Source of the DNA: RBG-16-42-24 sp964396785
Lineage (GTDB): Bacteria; Patescibacteriota; Microgenomatia; UBA8517
Assembly: GCA_964396785.1 (NCBI GenBank)
Contig: CAYNFU010000015.1
Coordinates: forward strand, 1-16,049
DNA length: 16,049 nt
Direction: 5' to 3'
The notes beneath the pieces were generated by a model that worked only from the letters and a program-made list of their open reading frames with translations, did no database searches and was not told where the DNA came from. Positions 1-6,193 of this stretch are shown here, piece after piece; position 1 is the stretch's first letter, and the number at the start of each line of letters is the position of its first letter. The translations under genes and the position numbers were made by a program.

Positions 1-15
1 TGAAGCTAAATGTTT

Positions 16-21
16 TATAAT
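16..21 (+). promoter_or_regulatory. Candidate -10 box (TATAAT) for the ribosomal operon
   Basis: A perfect sigma-70 type TATAAT hexamer lies about 100 bases before rplC. A transcript from it would start near base 28 and carry the leader described below. The matching -35 element would fall before base 1 and cannot be seen, and the sequence is AT-rich, so this is only a candidate. No better promoter is visible in the 121 bases before the first gene. Confidence 0.35.
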
Positions 22-37
22 CTTCCCATCAATGGAG

Positions 38-59
38 GTGGTTTCTAAGGATTAACCAC
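38..59 (+). promoter_or_regulatory. Leader hairpin, possible regulatory RNA element
   Basis: GTGGTT at 38-43 is complementary to AACCAC at 54-59, giving a 6-bp stem with a 10-base loop. Its 5' arm overlaps GGAGGTG (34-40), which can instead pair with CGCCTCC (91-97) inside the terminator stem. The hairpin could therefore switch between states in an attenuator. The base pairing is seen directly; the regulatory role is inference. Confidence 0.4.
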
Positions 60-88
60 AAGGGATTTGCTTGGATGTGCCAGTTTAG

Positions 89-110
89 GGCGCCTCCGGC
101 GCCTTTTTTT
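89..110 (+). terminator. Intrinsic terminator in the leader, just before rplC
   Basis: GGCGCC (89-94), loop TCC, GGCGCC (98-103), then seven T (104-110) form a short all-GC stem followed by a T-run, the signature of a Rho-independent terminator on the + strand. It ends 11 bases before the rplC ATG, too close for a standard promoter in between, so transcripts of the operon that begin upstream must read through it. This favours an attenuator over a simple end to an upstream gene. Confidence 0.75.
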
Positions 111-121
111 GTGAGAAAAAC

Positions 122-913
122 ATGATAAATACAATATTAGCCTCAAAGGAGAGTATGGGTGCGACCTTCGTCAAAGGCCGAAGAGTTACCGTGACAAAAG
201 TTTTAGCAGGCCCGTGCGTAGTTACGCAGGTTAAGAATATGGAGAAAGACGGATATTGGGCGGTTCAGCTTGGCTTTGGACAAAGAAGAATAAAAAATAT
301 CACCAAACCCATGCAAGGACACTTAAAGGGCGCCATTAAAGACAAAAAGGCGCCCCGTTTTTTGGCAGAAGTTAGACTTTCCGAAGAGCCAGACCTTGCC
401 GTCGGAGATAAAGTAGTTGCCTCCGACATTTTTAATGCAGGAGACATTGTTTCAATTTCCGGAACTTCGAAAGGCAAAGGATTTCAAGGTGTGGTCAAGC
501 GCTGGGGATTTGCGGGTGGCCCTAGGACCCACGGACAGAGCGATCGTGAGCGCGCCCCGGGTTCAATAGGCCAGGGAACAACTCCTGGGCGGGTATATAA
601 AGGCAAGCACATGGCGGGGAGAATGGGGGCAGGTCAGATAACAATTAAAAATCTCCAGGTAGTTTCGGTTGATCCTGAAAATAATTTAGTAGAAATTTCT
701 GGTTCAGTTCCGGGGGCAAGGGGTTCCCTTCTTAAAATAACCAGAACCTCAAAAGGTGAGCTTGAAGGAATCCAAGAAGTTCAGGCAAAAGTCGTCGAGG
801 GCGAGGCGCCAGCTGGGGAAGTAGCCGTCGAGGGAGAGGTCGCGGCAGCCGAAGGAGGAGCAGAAGCTCCTAGCCAGGAAGCTCCGAAAGTTGAGGGGAA
901 ACAAAATGAGTAA
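122..913 (+). CDS. rplC: 50S ribosomal protein L3 (uL3)
   Basis: L3 is a primary 23S rRNA-binding protein near the peptidyl transferase centre. The core is clear: AGPCVVTQVK (residues 29-38), the loop PGSIGQGTTPGRVYKGKHMAGRMG region (146-169), and GSVPGARGS (194-202). The N-terminus is divergent, lacking the usual GxKxGMTQ start. The core ends near residue 212 and is followed by a Glu/Ala/Gly-rich, low-complexity tail of about 50 residues (13 Glu, no Asp), so the protein is 263 residues against about 205-215 for most bacteria. It is the first gene of the operon, just after the leader terminator. The ATG has no clear Shine-Dalgarno sequence. Its end overlaps rplD by 8 bases. Confidence 0.95.
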   Translation: MINTILASKESMGATFVKGRRVTVTKVLAGPCVVTQVKNMEKDGYWAVQLGFGQRRIKNITKPMQGHLKGAIKDKKAPRFLAEVRLSEEPDLAVGDKVVASDIFNAGDIVSISGTSKGKGFQGVVKRWGFAGGPRTHGQSDRERAPGSIGQGTTPGRVYKGKHMAGRMGAGQITIKNLQVVSVDPENNLVEISGSVPGARGSLLKITRTSKGELEGIQEVQAKVVEGEAPAGEVAVEGEVAAAEGGAEAPSQEAPKVEGKQNE

Positions 914-1523
914 GGCAGTAGTTTATTCGGTTAAAGGAATTAAATCGGGAACTTTTGACCTTCCCAAGGATTTTAGTGAGAAAGAAAACCTAACACTTCT
1001 CGCCCAGGCCATTAGGGTTCAGACTTCCCGAGCCCATATAGGTTTGGCTAAGGTCAAAACTAGGGCCGAGGTTGATAGAACCAAAAAGAAAGTATATCGC
1101 CAAAAAGGGACGGGTGGGGCAAGGCACGGGAGTCGAAGCGCCCCTATTTATGTAGGAGGTGGGGTTGCCCACGGACCCAAGGGAGTCAAAAAGGAACTTT
1201 CTCTCCCCAAAAATCTTGCAAAAAAGGCATTAGGTATTGCCCTAACCCTTAAGGCAAAGGAGGGGGATATTGTTGTCGTAAATGGCTTGGGAGTTGTCAA
1301 AAAAACAAAGGAAATAAAGAGTTTAATCGATAAAATTAAAAAGGCAAGACAGTTAAAAAGAGCCCGATTTACATTTGCCCTTTCTTCCGATAACCTCTCT
1401 GGGGTTAAAAGTATGAAAAATATTGATGGGGTAGTTACTCTTCCTTTTAAGGATCTTAATGCAACCCAAGTATTTATGGGTGGAGTCTTGGTAATAGACA
1501 AGGCTGTTTTTGCCAAAAAATGA
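906..1523 (+). CDS. rplD: 50S ribosomal protein L4 (uL4)
   Basis: L4 binds 23S rRNA and lines the peptide exit tunnel; in E. coli it also represses its own operon by attenuation and translational control. The 205-residue product shows the extended tunnel loop, with RQKGTGGARHG (65-75) and GGGVAHGP (84-91), then a normal C-terminal domain ending in VFMGGVLVIDKAVF. The reading frame is open further upstream to a TTG at 891, but ATG 906 is preferred: it is preceded by AGGGG at 894-898 with 7-base spacing, and the product then begins in the usual family way. It overlaps rplC by 8 bases, and its TGA stop overlaps the rplW ATG. Confidence 0.96.
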   Translation: MSKAVVYSVKGIKSGTFDLPKDFSEKENLTLLAQAIRVQTSRAHIGLAKVKTRAEVDRTKKKVYRQKGTGGARHGSRSAPIYVGGGVAHGPKGVKKELSLPKNLAKKALGIALTLKAKEGDIVVVNGLGVVKKTKEIKSLIDKIKKARQLKRARFTFALSSDNLSGVKSMKNIDGVVTLPFKDLNATQVFMGGVLVIDKAVFAKK

Positions 1524-1798
1524 AATTAGTACCATTAATTACCGAAAAAAGTTTGAGGGACGCTAAGCTCGGAAGATATACCTTTCGAGTCGAAAGTGGC
1601 GCAAGGAAGCCCGAGATAAAAAAGGCAATTGGAGAAGTATTTGGCGTCCATGTAGTTAGCATTCAAACTTCAAAAATAGGCGGAAACCAAAAAAGAAATA
1701 CGAGGGGTTATAAGCAAAAGACTTTGGCTGAAAAAAGAGCAAGAGTTACCTTAAAAGAAAAAGAATCTATCGATTTATTTGAGGAAAAGAAAAAATGA
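1520..1798 (+). CDS. rplW: 50S ribosomal protein L23 (uL23)
   Basis: L23 sits at the peptide tunnel exit and is the docking site for trigger factor and SRP. The 92-residue product has the family signatures PLITEKS (5-11) and KPEIKKAIGEVFGVHV (30-45), a basic loop rich in Lys/Arg (52-73) that contacts 23S rRNA, and the RARVTLKE strand. Length is typical. It begins in an ATGA overlap with rplD and ends in an ATGA overlap with rplB, so it is probably translated by coupling; no separate Shine-Dalgarno sequence is evident. Confidence 0.95.
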   Translation: MKLVPLITEKSLRDAKLGRYTFRVESGARKPEIKKAIGEVFGVHVVSIQTSKIGGNQKRNTRGYKQKTLAEKRARVTLKEKESIDLFEEKKK

Positions 1799-2544
1799 AA
1801 AGCTTAAAGACAATACTTGCTAAAAAAAGCGGAAGAAGCCAGGGGAGCTTAACCGTTAGACACCAAGGAGGACGGGAAAAACGCTACTTAAGGAACGTGG
1901 ACTTTAAGAGGGACAAATTGGACGTTTGGGGGAGGGTAGAGACTATCGAGTATGACCCCAATAGAAACGCCGAAATTGCACTAGTTCTTTATGAAGACGG
2001 TGAAAGGCGTTATATTTTAGCCCCCGACGGGCTTGTCATTGGTCAAAAAATAGTAAGCGGCCCCAAGGCCCCGGTTGAGAGTGGAAATGCACTTCCCCTT
2101 GGAAAAATTCCCATAGGCACAGGGATTCATAACCTCGAGGTCAGAGCCGGTAAGGGCGGACAGATGGTAAAATCCGCGGGGGCCGTTGCCTCCGTCCAGG
2201 GAAAAGAAGATAACTGGGTTCTTGTTAAGCTTCCCTCAGGCGAGGTTAGGCGCTTTGACCCCAAAGCTTTTGCAACTATCGGACAAGTCGGGCGAATTGA
2301 GTTTAAAACAGAAAAAATTGGAAGTGCGGGAAGAAAAAGGCATATGGGAGTAAGACCCACTGTGAGGGGTGTTGCCATGCACCCTCATGCACATCCCCAC
2401 GGAGGAGGGGAAGGAAGAAGCCACATAGGCCTTAAGTATCCAAAAACTCCCTACGGGAAAAAAGCCGTCGGGAACACAAGAAAGAGAAGGAAGTATTCTG
2501 ATAAATTAATCGTTTCAGGAAGGAGCCTGGGGCCCCACCACTAA
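1795..2544 (+). CDS. rplB: 50S ribosomal protein L2 (uL2), short N-terminus
   Basis: L2 stabilises the peptidyl transferase region and the subunit interface. Conserved blocks are IEYDPNRNAEIALVLYEDGERRYILAP (51-77, cf. bacterial L2), GKGGQMVKSAGA (119-130), GVRPTVRGVAM (185-195) and HPHGGGEG (200-207). It is 249 residues against about 273-277 usually; about 25-28 residues are missing at the N-terminus, since the start falls just before the region aligned with LLEKNSKSGGRN of E. coli. The ATGA overlap with rplW and the lack of room upstream support this start. The usual MNPVDHPHGGGEG reads MHPHAHPHGGGEG here, so the Asp before the conserved His is Ala199 and the box is His-rich. The C-terminus ends in GPHH. 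Confidence 0.96.
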   Translation: MKSLKTILAKKSGRSQGSLTVRHQGGREKRYLRNVDFKRDKLDVWGRVETIEYDPNRNAEIALVLYEDGERRYILAPDGLVIGQKIVSGPKAPVESGNALPLGKIPIGTGIHNLEVRAGKGGQMVKSAGAVASVQGKEDNWVLVKLPSGEVRRFDPKAFATIGQVGRIEFKTEKIGSAGRKRHMGVRPTVRGVAMHPHAHPHGGGEGRSHIGLKYPKTPYGKKAVGNTRKRRKYSDKLIVSGRSLGPHH

Positions 2545-2545
2545 A

Positions 2546-2827
2546 ATGTCAAGAAGTAGCAAAAAAGGACCGTTTGTCGACCCAAATCTAGTAAAAAAGA
2601 TTGGGGCAGGTATGGGGACAAAGGATTTACCAATAAAAACCTGGTCCCGAAGGTGCCAAATCCCCCCGGAATTTGTGGGAAAGTATTTTCAGGTCCATAA
2701 CGGCAGGATTTTTATAGACGTTTTTGTATCGGAAGACATGGTGGGTCATAGACTTGGAGAATTTGCACCAACAAGAACCTTTAGAGGACATGGAGAAATC
2801 GTCAAGAGGATATTAGAAAAGACATAA
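2546..2827 (+). CDS. rpsS: 30S ribosomal protein S19 (uS19)
   Basis: S19 binds 16S rRNA in the 30S head, with S13, and touches the A-site tRNA region. The 93-residue product is full length and shows SRSSKKGPFVD (2-12), KTWSRRCQIPPEFVG (31-45), the VHNGR strand (50-54), and the signature EDMVGHRLGEFAPTR (63-77). It starts one base after the rplB stop. An AAGGAG (2519-2524) lies too far upstream to serve it, so initiation probably relies on ribosomes finishing rplB. Confidence 0.96.
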   Translation: MSRSSKKGPFVDPNLVKKIGAGMGTKDLPIKTWSRRCQIPPEFVGKYFQVHNGRIFIDVFVSEDMVGHRLGEFAPTRTFRGHGEIVKRILEKT

Positions 2828-2829
2828 AA

Positions 2830-3234
2830 ATGGATATTATTGCGACACAGAAATATTTGATAACATCCCCCAAGAAATTGAGGGAAGTTGCGGCAGTTGC
2901 AAAGAAATTGAGTCCTGCAAGGGCACTTGAAGTTTTGCCGTTTATAGGTAAAAGAGCGGCAGGTCCCCTATCAAAAGTTATAAAAAGCGCGATCGCCAAT
3001 GCCAAAGTAAAAGGGGAAGCGGAGGGGGATTTGGTGTTTAAAGAAATCCAAATAAGCGAGGGTCCAAGACTTAAAAGGTGGAGAGCAGGAGCCCACGGTC
3101 GGGCCAAACCCTTTAAAAAGCGCATGAGCCATATAAGAGTCGTACTCACGAGCGTAAATAGAGAACTTTCAAGTAAGGATAAGGAAGCCAACAAGGTTGA
3201 AGAAAAGAAAGGAAAAGATGTCTCAAAAGATTAA
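2830..3234 (+). CDS. rplV: 50S ribosomal protein L22 (uL22)
   Basis: L22 contacts all domains of 23S rRNA, and its beta-hairpin forms part of the exit-tunnel constriction. The 134-residue product has the N-terminal helix region SPKKLREVAAVAKKL (13-27), SAIANAKVKG (53-62), and the hairpin segment LKRWRAGAHGRAKPFKKRMSHI (81-102, two blocks). After the core (about residue 110) comes a charged Lys/Glu-rich tail of about 24 residues, longer than in E. coli L22 (110 aa). Two bases separate it from rpsS. Its last 17 bases overlap the start of rpsC. Confidence 0.95.
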   Translation: MDIIATQKYLITSPKKLREVAAVAKKLSPARALEVLPFIGKRAAGPLSKVIKSAIANAKVKGEAEGDLVFKEIQISEGPRLKRWRAGAHGRAKPFKKRMSHIRVVLTSVNRELSSKDKEANKVEEKKGKDVSKD

Positions 3235-3868
3235 TCCGGTGGGAATAAGAGTAGGGAATTTTCTTCCCTGGAAGTCGCGTTGGTTTGTCGAGGGTGGGAA
3301 ATATAAAGAGTTTCTCATAGAGGACGTAAAAATTAGAGCCGCCCTAATGGACAAACTAAAACTTGCTGGAATATCACTTGTCGAAATTGAAAGGTTGCCA
3401 AAGTCCATGGTAATAAATTTGACCGTTTCTCGCCCCGGAGTAGTTATAGGCAGGGGTGGGTCTGGAATTGAGGAAGTCAAAAAATTTGTTTTGGAAATAA
3501 TGAAAGAAACCCGGGGTGAACTTCCAAAAGATCTAAAGATTGACCTTAAAGTTAGCGAGGTAAAGAATTCCGAACTTTCGGCACATTTAGTAGCAACAAG
3601 AATTGTGGGAGAGCTCGAGCGAAGAATGCCCCACAGGCGCGTCGTATCAAAGACTATAGAGCGTGTTATGGCGGCGGGTGCACTTGGAATAAAGGTCGTC
3701 TTGGGAGGTAGAATTGGAGGGGCCGAAATTTCAAGGGTAGAAAAGTTTCAAATGGGATCAGTTCCAAGTCAAACCCTAAGGGAGACAATTGACTACGCCC
3801 AAGTTCCGGCGCTTCTAAAAAGAGGCTATGTCGGAGTAAAAGTTTGGATCCATAGGAAGGAAGAATAA
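3218..3868 (+). CDS. rpsC: 30S ribosomal protein S3 (uS3)
   Basis: S3 forms part of the mRNA entry channel on the 30S head. It has a type II KH domain with the GxxG loop in VIGRGGSG (76-83), and a C-terminal domain with GGRIGGAEISRVEKF (163-177) and VPSQTLRETIDYA (182-194), ending GVKVWIHRKEE. The 216 residues are close to the usual 210-235. The frame extends to a TTG at 3197, but ATG 3218 (protein starting MSQKINPVGIRVG) matches the family and has GGA a few bases upstream. It overlaps rplV by 17 bases. Confidence 0.96.
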   Translation: MSQKINPVGIRVGNFLPWKSRWFVEGGKYKEFLIEDVKIRAALMDKLKLAGISLVEIERLPKSMVINLTVSRPGVVIGRGGSGIEEVKKFVLEIMKETRGELPKDLKIDLKVSEVKNSELSAHLVATRIVGELERRMPHRRVVSKTIERVMAAGALGIKVVLGGRIGGAEISRVEKFQMGSVPSQTLRETIDYAQVPALLKRGYVGVKVWIHRKEE

Positions 3869-3869
3869 A

Positions 3870-4277
3870 ATGCTACAACCAAAAAGACAAAAATACAGGA
3901 AAGCATTTCGAGGAAAAAGGAGAGGTGTCGCATCACGTGGAGTGAACTTAACATTCGGTGAATTTGGTTTGAAGTCTTTGGGGCGCGGCTGGTTGGCGAG
4001 CCGTCAGATTGAGGCCGCCAGAAAAGCAATAACCCACGGGCTTAAAAAAGGGGGAAGAGTATGGATTAGGGTTTTCCCCGATAAGCCCGTTACCTCCCGA
4101 CCTGCTGGGCAGAGGATGGGAAGCGGCAAAGGGGAAATCGATAGATATGTTGCCGTAGTTATCCCGGGTAGAATCCTTTTTGAGATTGCCGGAACGACCA
4201 AAGAAATTGCAAAAGACTCTTTTGAAAAAGCCGCAAATAAATTGCCATTTAAAACCAAATTCATATCAAAAGAATAA
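3870..4277 (+). CDS. rplP: 50S ribosomal protein L16 (uL16)
   Basis: L16 is a late-assembling protein at the A-site/central protuberance side of the 50S subunit. The 135-residue product matches the family in length and shows MLQPKRQKYRKAFRG (1-15), GRGWLASRQIEAARKA (38-53), and IRVFPDKPVTSRPAGQRMG (66-84). Arg82 sits where E. coli L16 Arg81 is hydroxylated by YcfD. The stretch GKGEIDRYVAVV (87-98) follows. One base separates it from rpsC and four bases from rpmC. Confidence 0.96.
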   Translation: MLQPKRQKYRKAFRGKRRGVASRGVNLTFGEFGLKSLGRGWLASRQIEAARKAITHGLKKGGRVWIRVFPDKPVTSRPAGQRMGSGKGEIDRYVAVVIPGRILFEIAGTTKEIAKDSFEKAANKLPFKTKFISKE

Positions 4278-4281
4278 ATTT

Positions 4282-4503
4282 ATGAAGAAAAAAGATGTAG
4301 AAACCCTAAGGGGAAAAGAAGTAGCCGAAATAAAAAAGGCATTGGCGGGGAAAAGGGCTGACCTTATCAAGGCCCAAGTAGAGATGTATGGAGGAAAAGA
4401 GAAAAACCTAAAAAAGGCTAAGAATTTAAGACGGGAAGTCGCCCAAATGCTTACAATTATTAAAGAAAGAGAGATATTAGAGAGGGAGTCTAAAAAAGAA
4501 TGA
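4282..4503 (+). CDS. rpmC: 50S ribosomal protein L29 (uL29)
   Basis: L29 is a small two-helix protein next to L23 at the tunnel exit. The 73-residue product is mostly helical and highly charged, with the C-terminal family pattern KNLRREVAQMLTIIKERE (47-64). The frame is open well into rplP, but ATG 4282 is the first start after the rplP stop and gives the normal length. The stop TGA overlaps the rpsQ ATG. Position between rplP and rpsQ is the standard one for L29 and supports the call. Confidence 0.93.
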   Translation: MKKKDVETLRGKEVAEIKKALAGKRADLIKAQVEMYGGKEKNLKKAKNLRREVAQMLTIIKEREILERESKKE

Positions 4504-4745
4504 AAATTTTTAAAGGAAGGGTAATTGCTACCAATATGGCCAAAACGGCGGCGGTTGAGGTTGAGCGGGTTGTCGTCCACCCAATCTATGGGAAGAGATT
4601 TAAGAGGGCCAAAAAATATCTAGTTCACGACGAGTTTGGGGTGGGCGTGGGAGATGAGGTCAAATTTGTTGCCTCAAAGCCCTATAGCAAACTCAAAAAA
4701 TGGAAAATTATCAAAAGCCCAGCTCAAATGAAAGGAAATAAGTGA
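4500..4745 (+). CDS. rpsQ: 30S ribosomal protein S17 (uS17)
   Basis: S17 is a primary 16S rRNA-binding protein with an OB fold that helps start 30S assembly. The 81-residue product shows KGRVIATNMAKTAAVEVER (5-23), the signature HPIYGKRFKRAKKYLVHDE (27-45), and GVGDEVKFVASKPYSKLKKW (49-68). Length is typical. It begins in an ATGA overlap with rpmC, and its TGA overlaps the GTG start of rplN. Confidence 0.95.
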   Translation: MKIFKGRVIATNMAKTAAVEVERVVVHPIYGKRFKRAKKYLVHDEFGVGVGDEVKFVASKPYSKLKKWKIIKSPAQMKGNK

Positions 4746-5107
4746 TTCAATTAAGAACAATGTTAACTCCCGCCGATAATTCAGGCGCAAAGCGCTTGAT
4801 GGTTATTGGAGTCCCGGCCAAAGTAGGCAAAACCGCCGCTCTTGCCGACGTAGTTCTTTGTGTAGTCAGAAGCGCCAACCCTGCAGGGGTAGTTACCGAT
4901 AGCGAAAAGGTAAGAGTTTTAATTGTCAGAACCCGAAAAGAGGTTAGGCGCCAAGACGGAACATATGTCCGCTTTGACGATAATGCGGGAGTCGTCATTG
5001 ACAAACAAGGTCTGCCCCGAGGAACAAGAATATTAGGACCCATCGCCAGGGAAGTAAAAGAAGTCGGATATCATAAAATTGCGTCGCTTGCCAGGGAGGT
5101 AGTCTAA
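4742..5107 (+). CDS. rplN: 50S ribosomal protein L14 (uL14)
   Basis: L14 lies at the subunit interface and contributes to intersubunit bridges. The 121-residue product has ADNSGAKRLMVIGV (11-24), RRQDGTYVRFDDNAGVVID (69-87), and RGTRILGPIARE (93-104). The start is GTG at 4742, which gives the standard MIQLRTMLTPADNSGA opening; AAAGGA at 4731-4736 with 5-base spacing supports it. The GTGA overlap with the rpsQ stop is the alternative-start version of the ATGA overlaps seen elsewhere in the operon. Confidence 0.96.
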   Translation: MIQLRTMLTPADNSGAKRLMVIGVPAKVGKTAALADVVLCVVRSANPAGVVTDSEKVRVLIVRTRKEVRRQDGTYVRFDDNAGVVIDKQGLPRGTRILGPIAREVKEVGYHKIASLAREVV

Positions 5108-5109
5108 AA

Positions 5110-5424
5110 ATGCTCAAATTCAAAGTCGGAGACTCAATCAAAGTCACACTTGGAAAAGACAAGGGTCGAGAAGGAAAAGTCGAAAGAGTTTTTCCCAAAG
5201 ACCTTACACTACTTGTGCCCGGGCTTAATATTTATAAAAGGCACGTCAAAGGGCAGGGTGGACAAAAAGGTGGAATTTATGAAATCCCGAGACCCTATTC
5301 TTTTGCCAAGATTTCCCTCATTTGTCCAAAATGTAAAAAAGTTACACGAGTGGGTTTTAGAATTATGAAGGATGAAAAAGTAAGAATTTGCAGGAAGTGT
5401 AAAAAGGAGATAGATACAAAATAA
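5110..5424 (+). CDS. rplX: 50S ribosomal protein L24 (uL24), four-cysteine form
   Basis: L24 is an assembly-initiating 23S rRNA-binding protein near the tunnel exit. It has an N-terminal KOW motif in VGDSIKVTLGKDKGREGKV (6-24) and the family stretch NIYKRHVKGQGGQKGGI (40-56). The C-terminal part carries two CxxC pairs, C72/C75 and C94/C97, which probably hold a zinc ion; E. coli L24 lacks these but many bacteria keep them. Length 104 is typical. GGGAGG (5094-5099) lies 10 bases before the ATG, one of the better Shine-Dalgarno sequences in the operon. Confidence 0.95.
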   Translation: MLKFKVGDSIKVTLGKDKGREGKVERVFPKDLTLLVPGLNIYKRHVKGQGGQKGGIYEIPRPYSFAKISLICPKCKKVTRVGFRIMKDEKVRICRKCKKEIDTK

Positions 5425-5425
5425 T

Positions 5426-5974
5426 ATGGCAAAGCCTAGATTTCAAGAAAAATATGAGAAGGAAGTAATGAAAGCTTTAGCCCAAGAATTTGGAATTAAA
5501 AATAAAATGGCGATTCCAAAGATAGAGAAAATTGTCGTGAATGTCGGGGTCGGCGAAATTGCAAAAAATAAAGATACCATGGAAGGGGCAAGGAACGACA
5601 TTGCTCAAATTACGGGACAGCGTCCATCGGTGAGGGCAGCGAAAATATCGGTCGCAACCTTTAATATACGGCGTGGAATGCCGGTGGGACTTACAACGAC
5701 CCTAAGGGGAGAGAAAATGTATGCATTTTTAGACAGACTTATTTCTATAGTACTCCCCCGTTTTAGGGATTTTAGGGGAGTTTCTGCCAAGAGTTTTGAT
5801 AAAAGTGGAAATTATACTTTGGGAATCTATGAGCATACCGTTTTTCCGGATCTTGATTTAACCAAGGCGCACGCAATTAAAGGATTTGAAATTACGATAG
5901 TGGCAAATGCCGGAAGTCCCAAGAGGGCCAAAAGGATGTTAGAGCTAATGGGAATGCCGTTTGAAAAAGTATAA
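5426..5974 (+). CDS. rplE: 50S ribosomal protein L5 (uL5)
   Basis: L5 binds 5S rRNA in the central protuberance and contacts P-site tRNA. The 182-residue product has KIEKIVVNVGVGE (32-44), ITGQRPSVRAAK (62-73), the loop FNIRRGMPVG (79-88), and VLPRFRDFRGVS (109-120). The loop is usually FKxREGxPVG, so Asn80 and Arg83 are small departures from the common form. Length is normal. One base separates it from rplX; the nearest AAGGAG (5404-5409) is 16 bases from the ATG, longer than ideal. Confidence 0.96.
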   Translation: MAKPRFQEKYEKEVMKALAQEFGIKNKMAIPKIEKIVVNVGVGEIAKNKDTMEGARNDIAQITGQRPSVRAAKISVATFNIRRGMPVGLTTTLRGEKMYAFLDRLISIVLPRFRDFRGVSAKSFDKSGNYTLGIYEHTVFPDLDLTKAHAIKGFEITIVANAGSPKRAKRMLELMGMPFEKV

Positions 5975-5975
5975 G

Positions 5976-5992
5976 CGAAGCTTAAGACTTCG
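5976..5992 (+). promoter_or_regulatory. Small intercistronic hairpin between rplE and rpsN
   Basis: CGAAG (5976-5980) pairs with CTTCG (5988-5992) around a 7-base loop. It sits in the 29-base rplE-rpsN gap, one of the two longest in an operon where most genes touch or overlap. An A-run, not a T-run, follows it, so it is not an intrinsic terminator. A role in mRNA processing or in spacing translation is possible but unproven. Confidence 0.3.
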
Positions 5993-6003
5993 TCAAAAAA
6001 AAT

Positions 6004-6189
6004 ATGGCTACAAAAGCAAAAGAAGTAAGAGAAGACAAAAAACTTAAATTTAAGGGTCGCTATCGAAACCGCTGCGGGCGTTGTGGTAGACCCCGCGGGT
6101 TTATGAGAAAATACGGCCTCTGCAGGCTTTGCTTTAGGGAGCTTGCCTTAAGGGGAGAAGTCCCAGGAGTAAGAAAGGCTAGTTGGTAG
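6004..6189 (+). CDS. rpsN: 30S ribosomal protein S14, zinc type (uS14)
   Basis: S14 assembles late into the 30S head beside S3 and S10. This is the short, zinc-binding form: 61 residues with C24/C27 and C40/C43 in RCGRCGRPRG and YGLCRLCFRELA, and the typical C-terminus PGVRKASW. The N-terminus has a charged 15-residue stretch before KFKGRYRNR. Position between rplE and rpsH is the standard spc order. The stop is TAG, and rpsH begins four bases later. Confidence 0.96.
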   Translation: MATKAKEVREDKKLKFKGRYRNRCGRCGRPRGFMRKYGLCRLCFRELALRGEVPGVRKASW

Positions 6190-6193
6190 TAGT

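Noticed and set aside
891..905. TTG-started N-terminal extension of rplD
   Set aside because: ATG 906 has AGGGG at proper spacing and gives the family start; the extension lies inside the L3 tail. The similar extension of rpsC to TTG 3197 was rejected for the same reasons.
1148..1516. Long minus-strand open frame opposite rplD
   Set aside because: It lies wholly opposite rplD, has no family features, and is a shadow of the biased codon use of the real gene. The same holds for minus-strand frames at 2802-3194, 4747-5043, 7011-7358, 7553-7915, 8109-8444 and 12443-12790.
2528..2537. TGGGGCCCCA palindrome at the end of rplB
   Set aside because: It is coding sequence (Leu-Gly-Pro-His), has no loop, and no T-run follows; it is probably chance.
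4180..4281. N-terminal extension of rpmC into rplP
   Set aside because: It would add 34 residues unlike L29 that overlap the rplP coding region; ATG 4282 gives normal L29 length.
5976..5992. Hairpin after rplE as a terminator
   Set aside because: The stem is only 5 bp, and it is followed by A, not T, on the coding strand.
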